Assembly: GCA_020852715.1 (NCBI GenBank)
Contig: JADZAE010000052.1
Coordinates: forward strand, 1-64,000
Origin: Deltaproteobacteria bacterium
Lineage (GTDB): Bacteria > Bdellovibrionota_C > UBA2361 > SZUA-149 > JADZAE01
DNA length: 64,000 bases
Direction: 5' to 3'
In this document: one piece after another, positions 17,692 to 26,807 of the stretch
Numbering within the stretch: position 1 is the first letter of the stretch
Layout of the letters: each line of letters starts with the position of its first letter
Made by a program: the position numbers and the translations under genes
Notes under the pieces: generated by a model
The model's input: only the letters and a program-made list of their open reading frames with translations
Database searches by the model: none
What the model was told of the DNA's origin: nothing

Positions 17692-17777
17692 AAAAAATAA
17701 CCTAATCATAGTCCCTTTTGCGTTCAATCGCTGATGCCTGGCTAAAAAGCCCCAAAAAATAACCTAATCATAGTCCC
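17678..17777. repeat. 38-bp direct repeat, 62-bp period
   Basis: A 38-bp sequence occurs identically at 17678-17715 and 17740-17777. It covers the last bases and stop of the small minus-strand gene plus the first arm of its terminator. The outer copy has the full hairpin (GGGGC/GCCCC); the inner copy has lost the second arm. It looks like a recent tandem duplication of about 62 bp. Confidence 0.9.
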
Positions 17778-17944
17778 CCATCGTCAGGACCTTCGAAGAG
17801 CCAAAACCATGCGTCTTCCCGCTTCGGTCCGCAACCACATGGCCTTGTTGTAGATAAGGATTGCCCACACTCCGGACACTGGATAAGCATAAGCACCTGC
17901 TTCCCAACCAAAACTTCGGTTCCATCATCGGTATCTGGTCTCAT
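17768..17944 (-). CDS. 58-residue cysteine-rich (zinc-ribbon-like) protein
   Basis: A short frame starting MRPDTDDGTE and ending EGPDDGGL, with CPECG (~23-27) and CGCG (~36-39), spaced like the two knuckles of a zinc ribbon. AAAATGGGAG lies ~10 nt upstream of the ATG. It is followed by the duplicated 38-bp repeat and an intrinsic terminator on the same strand, which supports it as a real transcript. Function unknown; the acidic flanks and single zinc site suggest a small adaptor. Confidence 0.6.
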   Translation of the reverse strand: MRPDTDDGTEVLVGKQVLMLIQCPECGQSLSTTRPCGCGPKREDAWFWLFEGPDDGGL

Positions 17945-18131
17945 TCGAAATATGCTCCCATTTTCTAAAACTATTAGGTAGCCAAGCTCCCCATACTAAA
18001 ACCTCGGAAGGTACCAAATAACAAAATCCCTAATTTAAGGCAATAAACATCAGTAAAATTATCCTAAAGGCGATCCATTATGATTCCGATAATAGTCTCG
18101 TGGCTATTTTTAAGCATTCAGGGGGGCACTT

Positions 18132-18806
18132 ATGTTCGCAACCAATTCTAGAGTAATGATCGTTTCCGAAAATATGCCCGTGGCTGAGCATATCCGTGAA
18201 GTGATTACCAATATTGGCTTAAATAACGTTACTATCCGACCAAATTATGCTCAAGCATTAAAACGCGTGATGGAACAACGCTTTGATCTAGTAATTTTTG
18301 ATATCCTGCGTTCGGATATCACAGGCAAAGAATTTGTAAAAAATATGCGCTCTTTTGAAGAATCTTGCTCCTTTGTCGGTCTCTCGGAAACACCAGAGAT
18401 AAATCTGATTCTAGATTTATTGGAAGCCGGCACACAGGGATTTTTAATTTCGCCTTATACGGAAAAAACAGTCCGCGAAGTAATCGAAACTGCACAACAT
18501 GCACCAGCTTACACCACAGCCATGTTCGATTCGGTTAACAGAATAACAACTTTCAAATCGATCGTTCTTTACAATTTAAACAAATTAGCCGAAGCAAAAC
18601 GTGTGCTCCCACAACAAGGGAAATACACCAGCCGCGAATTAATTACGCTGGAACGACGTTTCTTCAATTCCGTAAAATTAGCCAAACAGATAGTACAAGG
18701 CCAAGAAAGCCACTTCCTTACCGAAATCATTGAAGGCTGCCTGCGCTCAGCAGAAGGCACTGATGCGCGTATTGCACAGTTAAAAGATCGGCTATCACAA
18801 CACTAA
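18132..18806 (+). CDS. Degenerate response-regulator receiver protein with helical C-terminus
   Basis: A 224-residue protein. Residues ~1-125 follow the receiver-domain pattern: VMIVSENMP (normally an acidic pair), a possible phospho-acceptor in FDLVIFDILRSD, and GFLISPYTEKTV, where the usual conserved lysine (K-P/Y) is replaced by serine. Loss of the acidic pair and the lysine suggests phosphorylation-independent or altered signalling. The C-terminal ~90 residues are helical with basic residues and no known DNA-binding or enzymatic motif. A GGGGGG ribosome site precedes the ATG. It stands at the edge of the glycan locus and is transcribed alone. Confidence 0.7.
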   Translation: MFATNSRVMIVSENMPVAEHIREVITNIGLNNVTIRPNYAQALKRVMEQRFDLVIFDILRSDITGKEFVKNMRSFEESCSFVGLSETPEINLILDLLEAGTQGFLISPYTEKTVREVIETAQHAPAYTTAMFDSVNRITTFKSIVLYNLNKLAEAKRVLPQQGKYTSRELITLERRFFNSVKLAKQIVQGQESHFLTEIIEGCLRSAEGTDARIAQLKDRLSQH

Positions 18807-18837
18807 ACTGCGACGATTCGCGTTATTCAGATTACTA

Positions 18838-19368
18838 TTAGGTAAAACGTGGCTTAAGCACAGCTAGCGTCAAAGCATCAACCGGTTGCTTACTTTTCAC
18901 CAGATAATTCAAGGCTGGTGTTACAGAAGAATCAATCAACTGATAATCCTTCTCCAAAACCCACCAATATGAACTGCGCGGAAAGAAATCATGAATAAAA
19001 ATAAGAGCGTCATCGGCTAAATACTGTTTAATAAATTTAGCACAATGAGAACGCGCACGTCCGTCAATTAATACTTTATTGAAATGAATTTTTAACTGTT
19101 TAGGGAAAGAAATGTAATCATCGAACTCTTTCCCTACTTCCGGAAGAACAGACACGTGATGTAGCACGATATTACTAGTTGCGACGATTTCCGAACTCAC
19201 CTTAGCAAACCATTCTTGATCATGCTCAACACTGTAATATTTTTTGACCAGCTGTGAAAAACGAAGCGTACTGCCCCCGCAGCCATATTCCAGCATCACA
19301 TCCTCTGGCCGCAAATAACTTTCCAATAATTTAATTTCCTCCGGCAACATCCAGGTGGGAAAATTCAT
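18838..19368 (-). CDS. SAM-dependent methyltransferase-like protein
   Basis: A 176-residue protein with a Rossmann-type start, MLEYGCGGSTLRFSQL (motif I, ~32-47), and a following acidic strand end in YYSVEHDQEW. KVLIDGRAR (~98) is like motif IV of small class I methyltransferases. It resembles glycan- or hypothetical-associated methyltransferases found beside glycosyltransferases. Transcribed towards the response-regulator gene. Acceptor unknown. Confidence 0.65.
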   Translation of the reverse strand: MNFPTWMLPEEIKLLESYLRPEDVMLEYGCGGSTLRFSQLVKKYYSVEHDQEWFAKVSSEIVATSNIVLHHVSVLPEVGKEFDDYISFPKQLKIHFNKVLIDGRARSHCAKFIKQYLADDALIFIHDFFPRSSYWWVLEKDYQLIDSSVTPALNYLVKSKQPVDALTLAVLKPRFT

Positions 19369-19500
19369 AGTTCTTTATCCATCAAATCGCGTTTTAATCA
19401 TTCACAGCTTAGCCAACTCCCTAAGTGAAAGCAATTCCAACTCTGAGGGATAAGCTCAATTATCCTTCCCTTGCTCAGTCCTTGACACAGTCAACAAATC

Positions 19501-21300
19501 ATGGGTAGGTTAGTGACCGCAGATAACCACTCAAAAACTATGCTCAATAATTTATTAAAAAAATTGGCAAGCAGCAAAAACAGGGTGCGGCAAAATTTCT
19601 CGCTTCCTCAAACAGTCTCTATCTCACTAGTTATTAACGAAGCTGACATCATTGAATATTTTGTCCGAGCCAATTTGGAATATGTTGATTTAATGCTGAT
19701 TGCTGTTAATCCCAGCGCAGACGGGACAACGGAAATTATAAAGAAACTAATTGCCGAAGGCTTGCCTATCATCCTTTGGGAACGCCCCATCAATTACTAT
19801 GATCAGATATCTATCTTGTCTAATTTGGCCTGGCGAATAAGAGACATACTAAATGAGGCGACATTGGTATTTTTAGACGCCGATGAAATAATTCGCGCCG
19901 ATAGCCGCGCTGCTTTTGAACAAGATGTTGCTGCTATTCCAACCGGGCACATCGGACTAATTCCTTGGAAAACATTCATCCCAGGAGAGAGCTCCTCAGA
20001 AACAAAATTTCGCCCACAAGATTGGCGCGAATGCCTGAAAGAAGAAATTGCACAATATTATAAAATTGTTATTCCGGCCGCCACTAAGTTAGAAACTGAT
20101 CATCGCATTGCACATGGGGCTCATCATGTTGTTGATAAAAATGACAATCTGCTCCCGTGCTTTAACTGCGCCCATGCGTATCTAGCCCATTTGCCAGCAC
20201 GTTCACAAAAACAACTACGACATAAAATATTTGGCGGATTATTATGTCGTTCATTACTCAATACTAACTTCTGGAAAACCGATTATGCTTATCAGTGGAT
20301 GGGTCTGGCAAAGAAATTTGAAAAAGGAGAGCGATATTCAATCAAGAATCTAGCAAAATCTTATCTAGCAAAAGCCGATGATGCTCATTTCCTCCCAACA
20401 GTTCATTGCCCGCTACCGATGATTAAACTTCGATATCAACATTTGCGTTCTGATCAGCAGGCTGATTTCTTACTTTACCAAAGAATCAAACACAGCTTAA
20501 TTTCTCAAGATGGAGTATGGTCAGCTCTTAATTTCGCTTCTCTAACAAGCAATAATCCCAAAATTGATCAACAGGAAGCAATATTTTCTCCCGAACTACA
20601 CAGTGCCTGGCTAAAATTCGATTGGCCGCCATTTTCCCAGCTACAATCATTAATTAATCCCGCTAATGTAATAGATATCGGCTGTGGCTTAGGAGCATAT
20701 CTAAAAGTTTTTCACTCAATAGGCGCTAAAGTTCACGGCATTGATGGCTCAGCGTGGTCTGCTCTACATTATATTAGCCAAGAAAGCTACAGTAGCTGCG
20801 ATTTAGCCAAAGATATTCCCAGTATCACAGAAGATACTGATTTATCAATTTGCACCGAAGTACTTGGACATTTACCTCGCGAATCAGGGAATCGCATAGT
20901 CAGCCTACTTTGTTCAGTTACCCGTCGAGCTATCTTATTTTCAGCTGAGCAACCTAATCAACCAGGTATTGGGCATATTACACTATTGGAACCACAGCTA
21001 TGGTTAGAACAATTTGCAGCAAATGGCTGGATAGTGGACTTTTATACAACATTAAGTGTCAGAATGCTTTCTTCTTTGCATTGGTTTAAAAGAAACTTAT
21101 TTGTATTACGGCCGACAAAAGAAATGACCGCGCCGACAAAAGAACAACTTAGTATGCTTTTTAAAATAACTAAACAGCAGCTACCTTGGCCAGATCAATC
21201 AGGAAAAACCATTGCTTCCTACCCGGGAGAAATAAACACATATAGCTTAATTAATAATGATTTAATTCCACCCTTACCGCTAGTTCACAACCCAACCTGA
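19501..21300 (+). CDS. Glycosyltransferase family 2 - methyltransferase fusion
   Basis: A 599-residue protein with two parts. Residues ~35-300 are a GT2-like domain (VSISLVINEADIIEYFVRANLEYVD, and LVFLDADEII as the DxD metal site). Residues ~390-560 are a class I SAM methyltransferase (NVIDIGCGLGAYLKVFHSIGAKVHGIDGS). It may add a sugar and then methylate the chain, a known way to cap polysaccharides. No clear ribosome site precedes the ATG at 19501; an ATG at 19540 is an alternative. Two bases after its stop begins the pseudogene below, formerly part of the same operon. Confidence 0.75.
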   Translation: MGRLVTADNHSKTMLNNLLKKLASSKNRVRQNFSLPQTVSISLVINEADIIEYFVRANLEYVDLMLIAVNPSADGTTEIIKKLIAEGLPIILWERPINYYDQISILSNLAWRIRDILNEATLVFLDADEIIRADSRAAFEQDVAAIPTGHIGLIPWKTFIPGESSSETKFRPQDWRECLKEEIAQYYKIVIPAATKLETDHRIAHGAHHVVDKNDNLLPCFNCAHAYLAHLPARSQKQLRHKIFGGLLCRSLLNTNFWKTDYAYQWMGLAKKFEKGERYSIKNLAKSYLAKADDAHFLPTVHCPLPMIKLRYQHLRSDQQADFLLYQRIKHSLISQDGVWSALNFASLTSNNPKIDQQEAIFSPELHSAWLKFDWPPFSQLQSLINPANVIDIGCGLGAYLKVFHSIGAKVHGIDGSAWSALHYISQESYSSCDLAKDIPSITEDTDLSICTEVLGHLPRESGNRIVSLLCSVTRRAILFSAEQPNQPGIGHITLLEPQLWLEQFAANGWIVDFYTTLSVRMLSSLHWFKRNLFVLRPTKEMTAPTKEQLSMLFKITKQQLPWPDQSGKTIASYPGEINTYSLINNDLIPPLPLVHNPT

Positions 21301-21302
21301 GA

Positions 21303-22956
21303 TGATGATCAAAAGCTAATTTATTTTCCTTATCACCGCAGCTATAGTCATCATCTTGTTGGTAATTATATCCAACTCACTAAATTACCAAACAACAACT
21401 AAAAACAAACGTGCCTTGGCTTTTGCTCGAACAAATGCCTAACAAGCCCAAGAAGCTTTTATTCGTACCTATAACTATGCTGAAGCATGGCAGGCAAAAC
21501 GCGAGATGAAAAGCTCGCTTATTCCTCGCAATCTATCGGACAGCTATGATGCTGCCGCTGATAATTATCCCTATCTTGTTTGGAATGCCTATCTAACAGG
21601 AAACAGCAAAGATCAAAGCTTAGTTAAAACCATGCTCGATGCCGAATTAAAACTGGCCACCAGGCCAGACGGTTTACCAGATACTTACTCCTTTTCTAAG
21701 CAAAGCTTTCTCCATAACGAGTCTAATCCCGGTGAACTAATCTTCGGCACTGCTGAGTATATAAAAGACGGACCTTTGCCGATTACTGAGCTACTAGGAA
21801 AATCTGTTTGGTCTGAGCATCTGTTCAGACTTTTAGATAATCTGGGAACAAAAGGCCATTTATTCACTGGGATTGAAAAATATCTCTATGCGTCCACGCC
21901 AGGGATTGAGATTAGCGGCGACTTGTTATTAACTTTGCCCAGAGCTTATTAGCTTAGTGGCGATAAAAAGTATTTGGATTGGGCCTTGAAAATAGCTACT
22001 CCTTTTTTAGAAACAGGTCCACAGGGGCTTGAACAAATGCCCTCACTGCGACTCCGAGATCATGGTGGCGAGATATTCGCCGGTTTATGCGAACTTTATG
22101 TTACGCTTCATTATGTTGATGCAGAAAGTGCACAAAAATATAAAAGCCGCCTGAAGCAGCTAATTGATAAAATACTGGGTATCGGGACCAACAAGGATGG
22201 TTTGCTCTATGATGAAATCAATCCGCTCGCTGGCGTTGTCACCAAATCATCGCTCGCAGATACTTGGGGCTATATTTATAATGGTATTTATTCTCTTTAT
22301 CTTATTGATGAAAATCCCCGCTATCGTCAAGCGGTGCAAAAAGTTCTGAGAAATTCTACCCAGCATACAGAGTCTACAACTGGGACAATTCCTCGGCTGA
22401 TGGAGAAGCCGATGCCATTGAAAGCGCTTTGTATTTATATAATCGAGAACCAATAGCGGCAGCAGCAAAATGGATCGACGAAGAAATCAAAGTTATGTGG
22501 GCCAAACAAAAAAGCTCAGGCCTAATTGAAGGCCGGCATAGTGACGGGAACTTTGCCCGCACGACCTTGCTTTATGCACTATGGAAAACTCAAGGTATAA
22601 GAATTGAACCGTAGCGTAAATATATCAAACTTGGAGCCTATCGAATCCCTAACTCCGATATTCTAATTGTTTCTGTCTCTAGCAAATTACCCGGGCAAGG
22701 TAAGATTTATTTTGACTATCCCCGCCATAAGGAAAATTTGCACTTACCCCTGGATTATTCGCGCATAAATCAACTATCTGAATGGTATGTAATAAATAAA
22801 AACAGCAGTTATAGAATTATAGAAATTACATCTAACAATAGCAATTTGATTAAGGGGCAGAAATTGCTTACTGGTTATCCAATCTCGCTACCCAACGGCA
22901 ATTCCGTCAACTTCATTGTTAGCCCGAACAAAACGACTCATGATTTCTCCCAATAA
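21303..22956 (+). pseudogene. Decayed membrane-anchored glycan-active protein gene
   Basis: Reading one frame from the ATG at 21303 gives a protein with an N-terminal membrane anchor (FIFLITAAIVIILLVIIS). It then has helical repeats like an (alpha/alpha)6 barrel (WNAYLTGN, RAY-stop-LSGDKKYLDWALKIATPF, LADTWGYIYNGIYSLYL) and a beta-rich end. In-frame stops lie at 21318 (TAA), 21440 (TAA), 21950 (TAG) and, after a frameshift near 22345, 22612 (TAG). Each differs by one C-to-T change from a glutamine codon. The frame resumes as YNWDNSSADGEADAIESALYLYN. It would have been a ~540-residue sugar-processing enzyme of the preceding operon. Confidence 0.8.
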
Positions 22957-23140
22957 TTCGCCAATGCCCTTTTCCCCACCATTAGGTATAGTCTTTTTCA
23001 CATCAATTCGTTTATTTGCAATTGATATTTTACTGATTTAGAAGTAGGTATCCAATGTAATGCACCGCGCCTAAATAGTTGTTTCTAGAAACAAATTAAT
23101 ACAGATTGAAAATAACACCATAAGTAAAATTATATTTCAG

Positions 23141-24286
23141 ATGAACGAAAATATCGTTAAATTTATTCGACAGGTTTACAAGACTGAGGAGTTCATACCA
23201 CTCCATGCTCCTGTTTTTTTAGGAAACGAAAAACGCTACCTCAACGAATGCATAGACAGCACATTCGTATCCTATGTTGGAAATTATGTTACTGAGTTTG
23301 AAAACCAAGTAGCCAGCTACACTGGTGTTAAGCATGCTGTCGCTATGGCCAATGGGACATTGGCCTTGCATATAGCGCTGCTCTTATCTGGGGTTAAAGC
23401 GAACGAAGAGGTGCTAACTCAGGCACTAACATTCGTAGCCACAATTAATGCTATTAACTATTGCGGTGCTTCTCCTATCTTTTTAGATAGCGATTTGGAT
23501 ACTTTGGGCTTAGCGGTAAGTGATTTGGAAGAATTTCTGGAGAATGAGACCGAGCAAGGAGCTGACGGATTTTGTTATAACCGCAAAACAAAAAGACGCA
23601 TTGCCGCTTGTCTGCCCGTGCATATTTTTGGACACCCCTGTCACATTGATAAGCTTCATCAGTTATGTCTTGCTCGCAGAATTCCATTAATCGAAGATGC
23701 CGCTGAATCAATTGGTAGCCGACGAGGAGGCGTGCACACAGGTAATTTTGGCGAGGCCGCTATTGTCAGTTTTAATGGTAATAAAACCATTACCACCGGC
23801 GGTGGCGGAATGCTGTTAACTAACGATGAACAATTAGCCAAAAGGGCAAAACATATATCAACTACTGCTAAACAACCGCATCCGTGGAATTTCTTTCATG
23901 ATGAGGTAGGATATAATTATCGACTAACCAATCTCAATGCCGCCGTCGGTTGTGCGCAAATGGAGAGCCTTTCGGCTATTTTAGCTAACAAGAGAGAAAC
24001 AGCAGCTTTATATGACGATTATTTTCGAGAAAATGGTATCAAAATGTTTAAAGAGCCCGCAAACTGCGAGTCTAATTACTGGCTCAATGCAATTGTTTTT
24101 TCGAATATGAAAGAAAGAGATTCTTTTCTTGAATACGCTAACGCGCAAGGTGTAATGGCACGACCAGTCTGGACTTTAAATCATAAGCTACTCATGTATA
24201 GCCATTGCCAAAAAACAGCATTAACTAATGCTCAATACTGGGAAGAGCGCTTGGTTAATATCCCCAGCAGCGTGAGGCTCAAATGA
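23141..24286 (+). CDS. legC: LegC-like PLP aminotransferase (DegT/DnrJ/EryC1 family)
   Basis: A 381-residue sugar aminotransferase. The PLP lysine is K215 in SFNGNKTITTGGGGM, and LIEDAAESIGSRR provides the cofactor-binding aspartate. The N-terminus FIPLHAPVFLGNEKRYLNECIDSTFVS is typical of the LegC subgroup. That group aminates C4 of a nucleotide-linked 4-keto-6-deoxy-N-acetylhexosamine in legionaminic-acid or bacillosamine-type pathways. It overlaps the acetyltransferase gene by 4 nt, and a matching dehydratase lies 4 kb away on the other strand. Substrate is inferred from the subgroup. Confidence 0.82.
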   Translation: MNENIVKFIRQVYKTEEFIPLHAPVFLGNEKRYLNECIDSTFVSYVGNYVTEFENQVASYTGVKHAVAMANGTLALHIALLLSGVKANEEVLTQALTFVATINAINYCGASPIFLDSDLDTLGLAVSDLEEFLENETEQGADGFCYNRKTKRRIAACLPVHIFGHPCHIDKLHQLCLARRIPLIEDAAESIGSRRGGVHTGNFGEAAIVSFNGNKTITTGGGGMLLTNDEQLAKRAKHISTTAKQPHPWNFFHDEVGYNYRLTNLNAAVGCAQMESLSAILANKRETAALYDDYFRENGIKMFKEPANCESNYWLNAIVFSNMKERDSFLEYANAQGVMARPVWTLNHKLLMYSHCQKTALTNAQYWEERLVNIPSSVRLK

Positions 24287-24921
24287 AATCGTTAATTCTT
24301 ATTGGCGACGGCGGCCATTGCCGAGCCTGCATTGATGTCATTGAAAGCCAAGGTTTATATAATATCGCCGGCATAGTCGATGTTAGCAATAGAGTGGGGA
24401 AATCGGTTCTCGGGTATAAAATTATCGCCAGCGACGAACAACTTTCTGATCTTGCTAGAAATTACGATAACTTTTTCTTGGCTGTCGGGCAGATAAAAAC
24501 ATCAGAGATTCGCCAAGAAATAATTAAGAAGTTTAGTAATATTGCTATATCTTTTCCCATAATAATTTCGCCGCACGCTACCGTATCTAAACATTCTTTG
24601 GTCGGTCTAGGCAGCATCGTTATGCATCGGGCCGCAATCAATGCCAATGCTTCTATTGGTGATCACTGTATCATTAATACCGGAGCAATTGTTGAACATG
24701 ATGCTAGCATCTCGGACTTCTCTCATGTTTCTACCGCCGCTGTTATTAACGGCGGTGTATCCATCGGCCGGGGTTGTTTTATTGGCAGCAATGTTACGAT
24801 AAAAGAGGGTATTAAAATCAGTGATCACGTCATTATTGGGGCCGGCTCTTTGGTAATTAAGGATATAATCGAGCCCGGTATATATGCGGGTTCTCCAGCT
24901 TTAAGAATGGCAAAGCAATGA
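24283..24921 (+). CDS. PglD/NeuD-like sugar O/N-acetyltransferase
   Basis: A 212-residue protein with an N-terminal Rossmann-like nucleotide-sugar-binding part (LILIGDGGHCRACIDVI). It is followed by left-handed beta-helix hexapeptide repeats from residue ~95 (SLVGLGSIVMHRAAINANASIGDHCIINTGAIVEHDA...). PglD-type enzymes acetylate the 4-amino group made by the aminotransferase. It sits directly behind LegC with a 4-nt overlap and before a glycosyltransferase with a 4-nt overlap, a tight operon for making and transferring a diacetamido sugar. Confidence 0.82.
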   Translation: MKSLILIGDGGHCRACIDVIESQGLYNIAGIVDVSNRVGKSVLGYKIIASDEQLSDLARNYDNFFLAVGQIKTSEIRQEIIKKFSNIAISFPIIISPHATVSKHSLVGLGSIVMHRAAINANASIGDHCIINTGAIVEHDASISDFSHVSTAAVINGGVSIGRGCFIGSNVTIKEGIKISDHVIIGAGSLVIKDIIEPGIYAGSPALRMAKQ

Positions 24922-25787
24922 ATAATTTGTTGATTGAAATAATTGTCGCTGTTCGCAACGAAGAAGAGACTATACCTTTGTTTATTAAGGCTCTCGACGA
25001 TTTTGACTTACCAAAGCAAACTAAATTCCAGGTTACTTTTATCGAGGATAGCAGCACTGATAAGACAAAAGAGATTATTCGAGAGCTTGCCGACAAACGC
25101 ACTGACATTAACTATTACTTTCTAAAAAAAGGATATGGGCAGTCAGTTGCGATAGCTTACGGATTACTCGCATCTAAGGCCGACGCCATAATTATGATGG
25201 ACGTAGATGGAGGGCATCCATTTGAAACCATACCGCTAATGATTGAGCAATTTCTCAAAGGTTCGGATGCCGTGCAAGCAGTTAGAAGAAAGATAGCCTC
25301 TCGCAGCGCTTATCGAGACATTGGCAGTTTTCTATTTAGTAATTTATTTGCGACGCTTACCGGCGTAAACTTGATCAAGCAGAACGTATATTTTCGCTTG
25401 CTGGGAAGAAAATTTATCGATGCTTTGTCGCCGGACAAACGATGGTTGCATTTTTTGCGTATTAATTACGCAAGCTTTAAAGATTTGAATGTCAATTACA
25501 TTGAGTTTGAGGCTAAAGAGCGCACGCTCGGTCAGAGTAAATACAATTTTAAAAGGTTACTTAAATTAGCCTGGGTTGCTTCGTTTGCGGTAATAAGTCG
25601 CCAACGATTTAATTTATATATATTGTTGCTGTTTATCCTATCAATTAGCTTATTTTCTCTCGGCTTTCCGGCTCTAGCTATCCTTCCTTGTTTAGCGGCA
25701 ATCATCGGTCTAAAATCATTTTATAAATTGGCAGCGATAAATGTCATATCCTTAGTTGAAACGGCAGAAAGCAAACGACAACAGTAA
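24918..25787 (+). CDS. Polyprenyl-phosphate glycosyltransferase (GT2, DPM/ArnC-like)
   Basis: A 289-residue GT2 enzyme: EIIVAVRNEEETIPLFIKAL, a second motif IEDSSTDKTKEII, and IIMMDVDGGHPFETIP with the DxD site. Two membrane segments lie at the C-terminus (~232-275). This is the layout of dolichol/undecaprenyl-phosphate sugar transferases, which load a sugar from a nucleotide donor onto the lipid carrier on the inner face. The coupled LegC and PglD-like genes suggest the loaded sugar is the diamino sugar, but this is inference. Confidence 0.78.
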   Translation: MNNLLIEIIVAVRNEEETIPLFIKALDDFDLPKQTKFQVTFIEDSSTDKTKEIIRELADKRTDINYYFLKKGYGQSVAIAYGLLASKADAIIMMDVDGGHPFETIPLMIEQFLKGSDAVQAVRRKIASRSAYRDIGSFLFSNLFATLTGVNLIKQNVYFRLLGRKFIDALSPDKRWLHFLRINYASFKDLNVNYIEFEAKERTLGQSKYNFKRLLKLAWVASFAVISRQRFNLYILLLFILSISLFSLGFPALAILPCLAAIIGLKSFYKLAAINVISLVETAESKRQQ

Positions 25788-25796
25788 TATTTCAGT

Positions 25797-26807
25797 ATGA
25801 GCAGCAAGCGCATTTTATCACTTTTCGGCCTTATTTTTAGCGCCATTATTATTATCTACTTAGCTACACAATTAAATCGCCAGGAGCTAATCAACAGTTT
25901 ACGCAGCATTCGGTTTGTTTATCTCCCTTTATTAATCGTTTTGATGGTTATCTTAAACATTTTGCGAGCATTACGCTGGAAACATTTACTGAAAACAGAT
26001 ACAATTCCGGCAACAAAAAACCTTTTCGAGGCAATTATTGTAGGTTTTACTGCTACTTTTGTATTACCTTTACGGGCCGGGGAATTTGTTCGTGCTTTTT
26101 ATATATCTAAATTAGAAAATGTATTTTTTATCGGCGCCTTTGCTAGTATTGTTATTGAACGAATATTTGATGTCCTTGCTCTGCTTGTTTTATTTAGTTG
26201 TACACTGGTAGGCCTACCCAATATGCCAACGCTTGTAGTATTAGGAGCCAAAAGTATGGCCTTGTTGGCCACCGTAATGATTGCTGTTATTGCCGTGGCC
26301 TATAAAAAGCCTCAATTTGTCATTAACACGGCAAATTTTTGCGGGCATTGGCTGTTACCCAAGAAGTTATATCCACTATTAGATAAATTTTTAAACTTTA
26401 CTCATGAATTTTTGCATGGTCTGCAGTCAATTAAACATTTTAGCAGCTTAATTTTCGTAATTATTTATACTGCGCTGATTTGGCTTCTCGTCAGCGCATT
26501 TTACTGGGTATCGTTATTGGCACTAGGATATTCAGCTGGATTTTTTATGGGAATTGTTGTTACCGTTATTGTGGCACTAGCCATTGCAGCACCTAGCGCA
26601 CCGGGATTCATTGGCACCTATCAAGCAGGCTGCATAATTGCGCTAAGCACATTACTAGGTTTAAGTGAAACCTTTGCTATTACCTATTCGGTTATCACCC
26701 ACATTTTGCAGGCGATATTTATTATTGCTACTGGTTTCTACTATCTTGCACGTCGTGGTTTGTGCCTTCAAGAGCTAGTGAAACGTCAACCTGACCTTCC
26801 TCTTTAA
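25797..26807 (+). CDS. YbhN/AglD-type flippase-like membrane protein
   Basis: A 336-residue protein with about eight membrane segments. It contains RALRWKHLL and FVLPLRAGEFVRAFYISKL, which are hallmarks of the lysylphosphatidylglycerol-synthase-TM/UPF0104 family. A later APSAPGFIGTYQAG is also typical. Some members move or modify lipid-linked sugars. It is 9 bp after the GT2 gene. Its last 80 bases are shared with the convergent nucleotidyltransferase gene. Confidence 0.75.
   Translation: MSSKRILSLFGLIFSAIIIIYLATQLNRQELINSLRSIRFVYLPLLIVLMVILNILRALRWKHLLKTDTIPATKNLFEAIIVGFTATFVLPLRAGEFVRAFYISKLENVFFIGAFASIVIERIFDVLALLVLFSCTLVGLPNMPTLVVLGAKSMALLATVMIAVIAVAYKKPQFVINTANFCGHWLLPKKLYPLLDKFLNFTHEFLHGLQSIKHFSSLIFVIIYTALIWLLVSAFYWVSLLALGYSAGFFMGIVVTVIVALAIAAPSAPGFIGTYQAGCIIALSTLLGLSETFAITYSVITHILQAIFIIATGFYYLARRGLCLQELVKRQPDLPL

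Noticed and set aside
21303-22956. Stop codon reassignment or programmed readthrough
   Set aside because: Other genes here use TAA, TAG and TGA as normal stops, and the segment also contains a frameshift, so decay is simpler.
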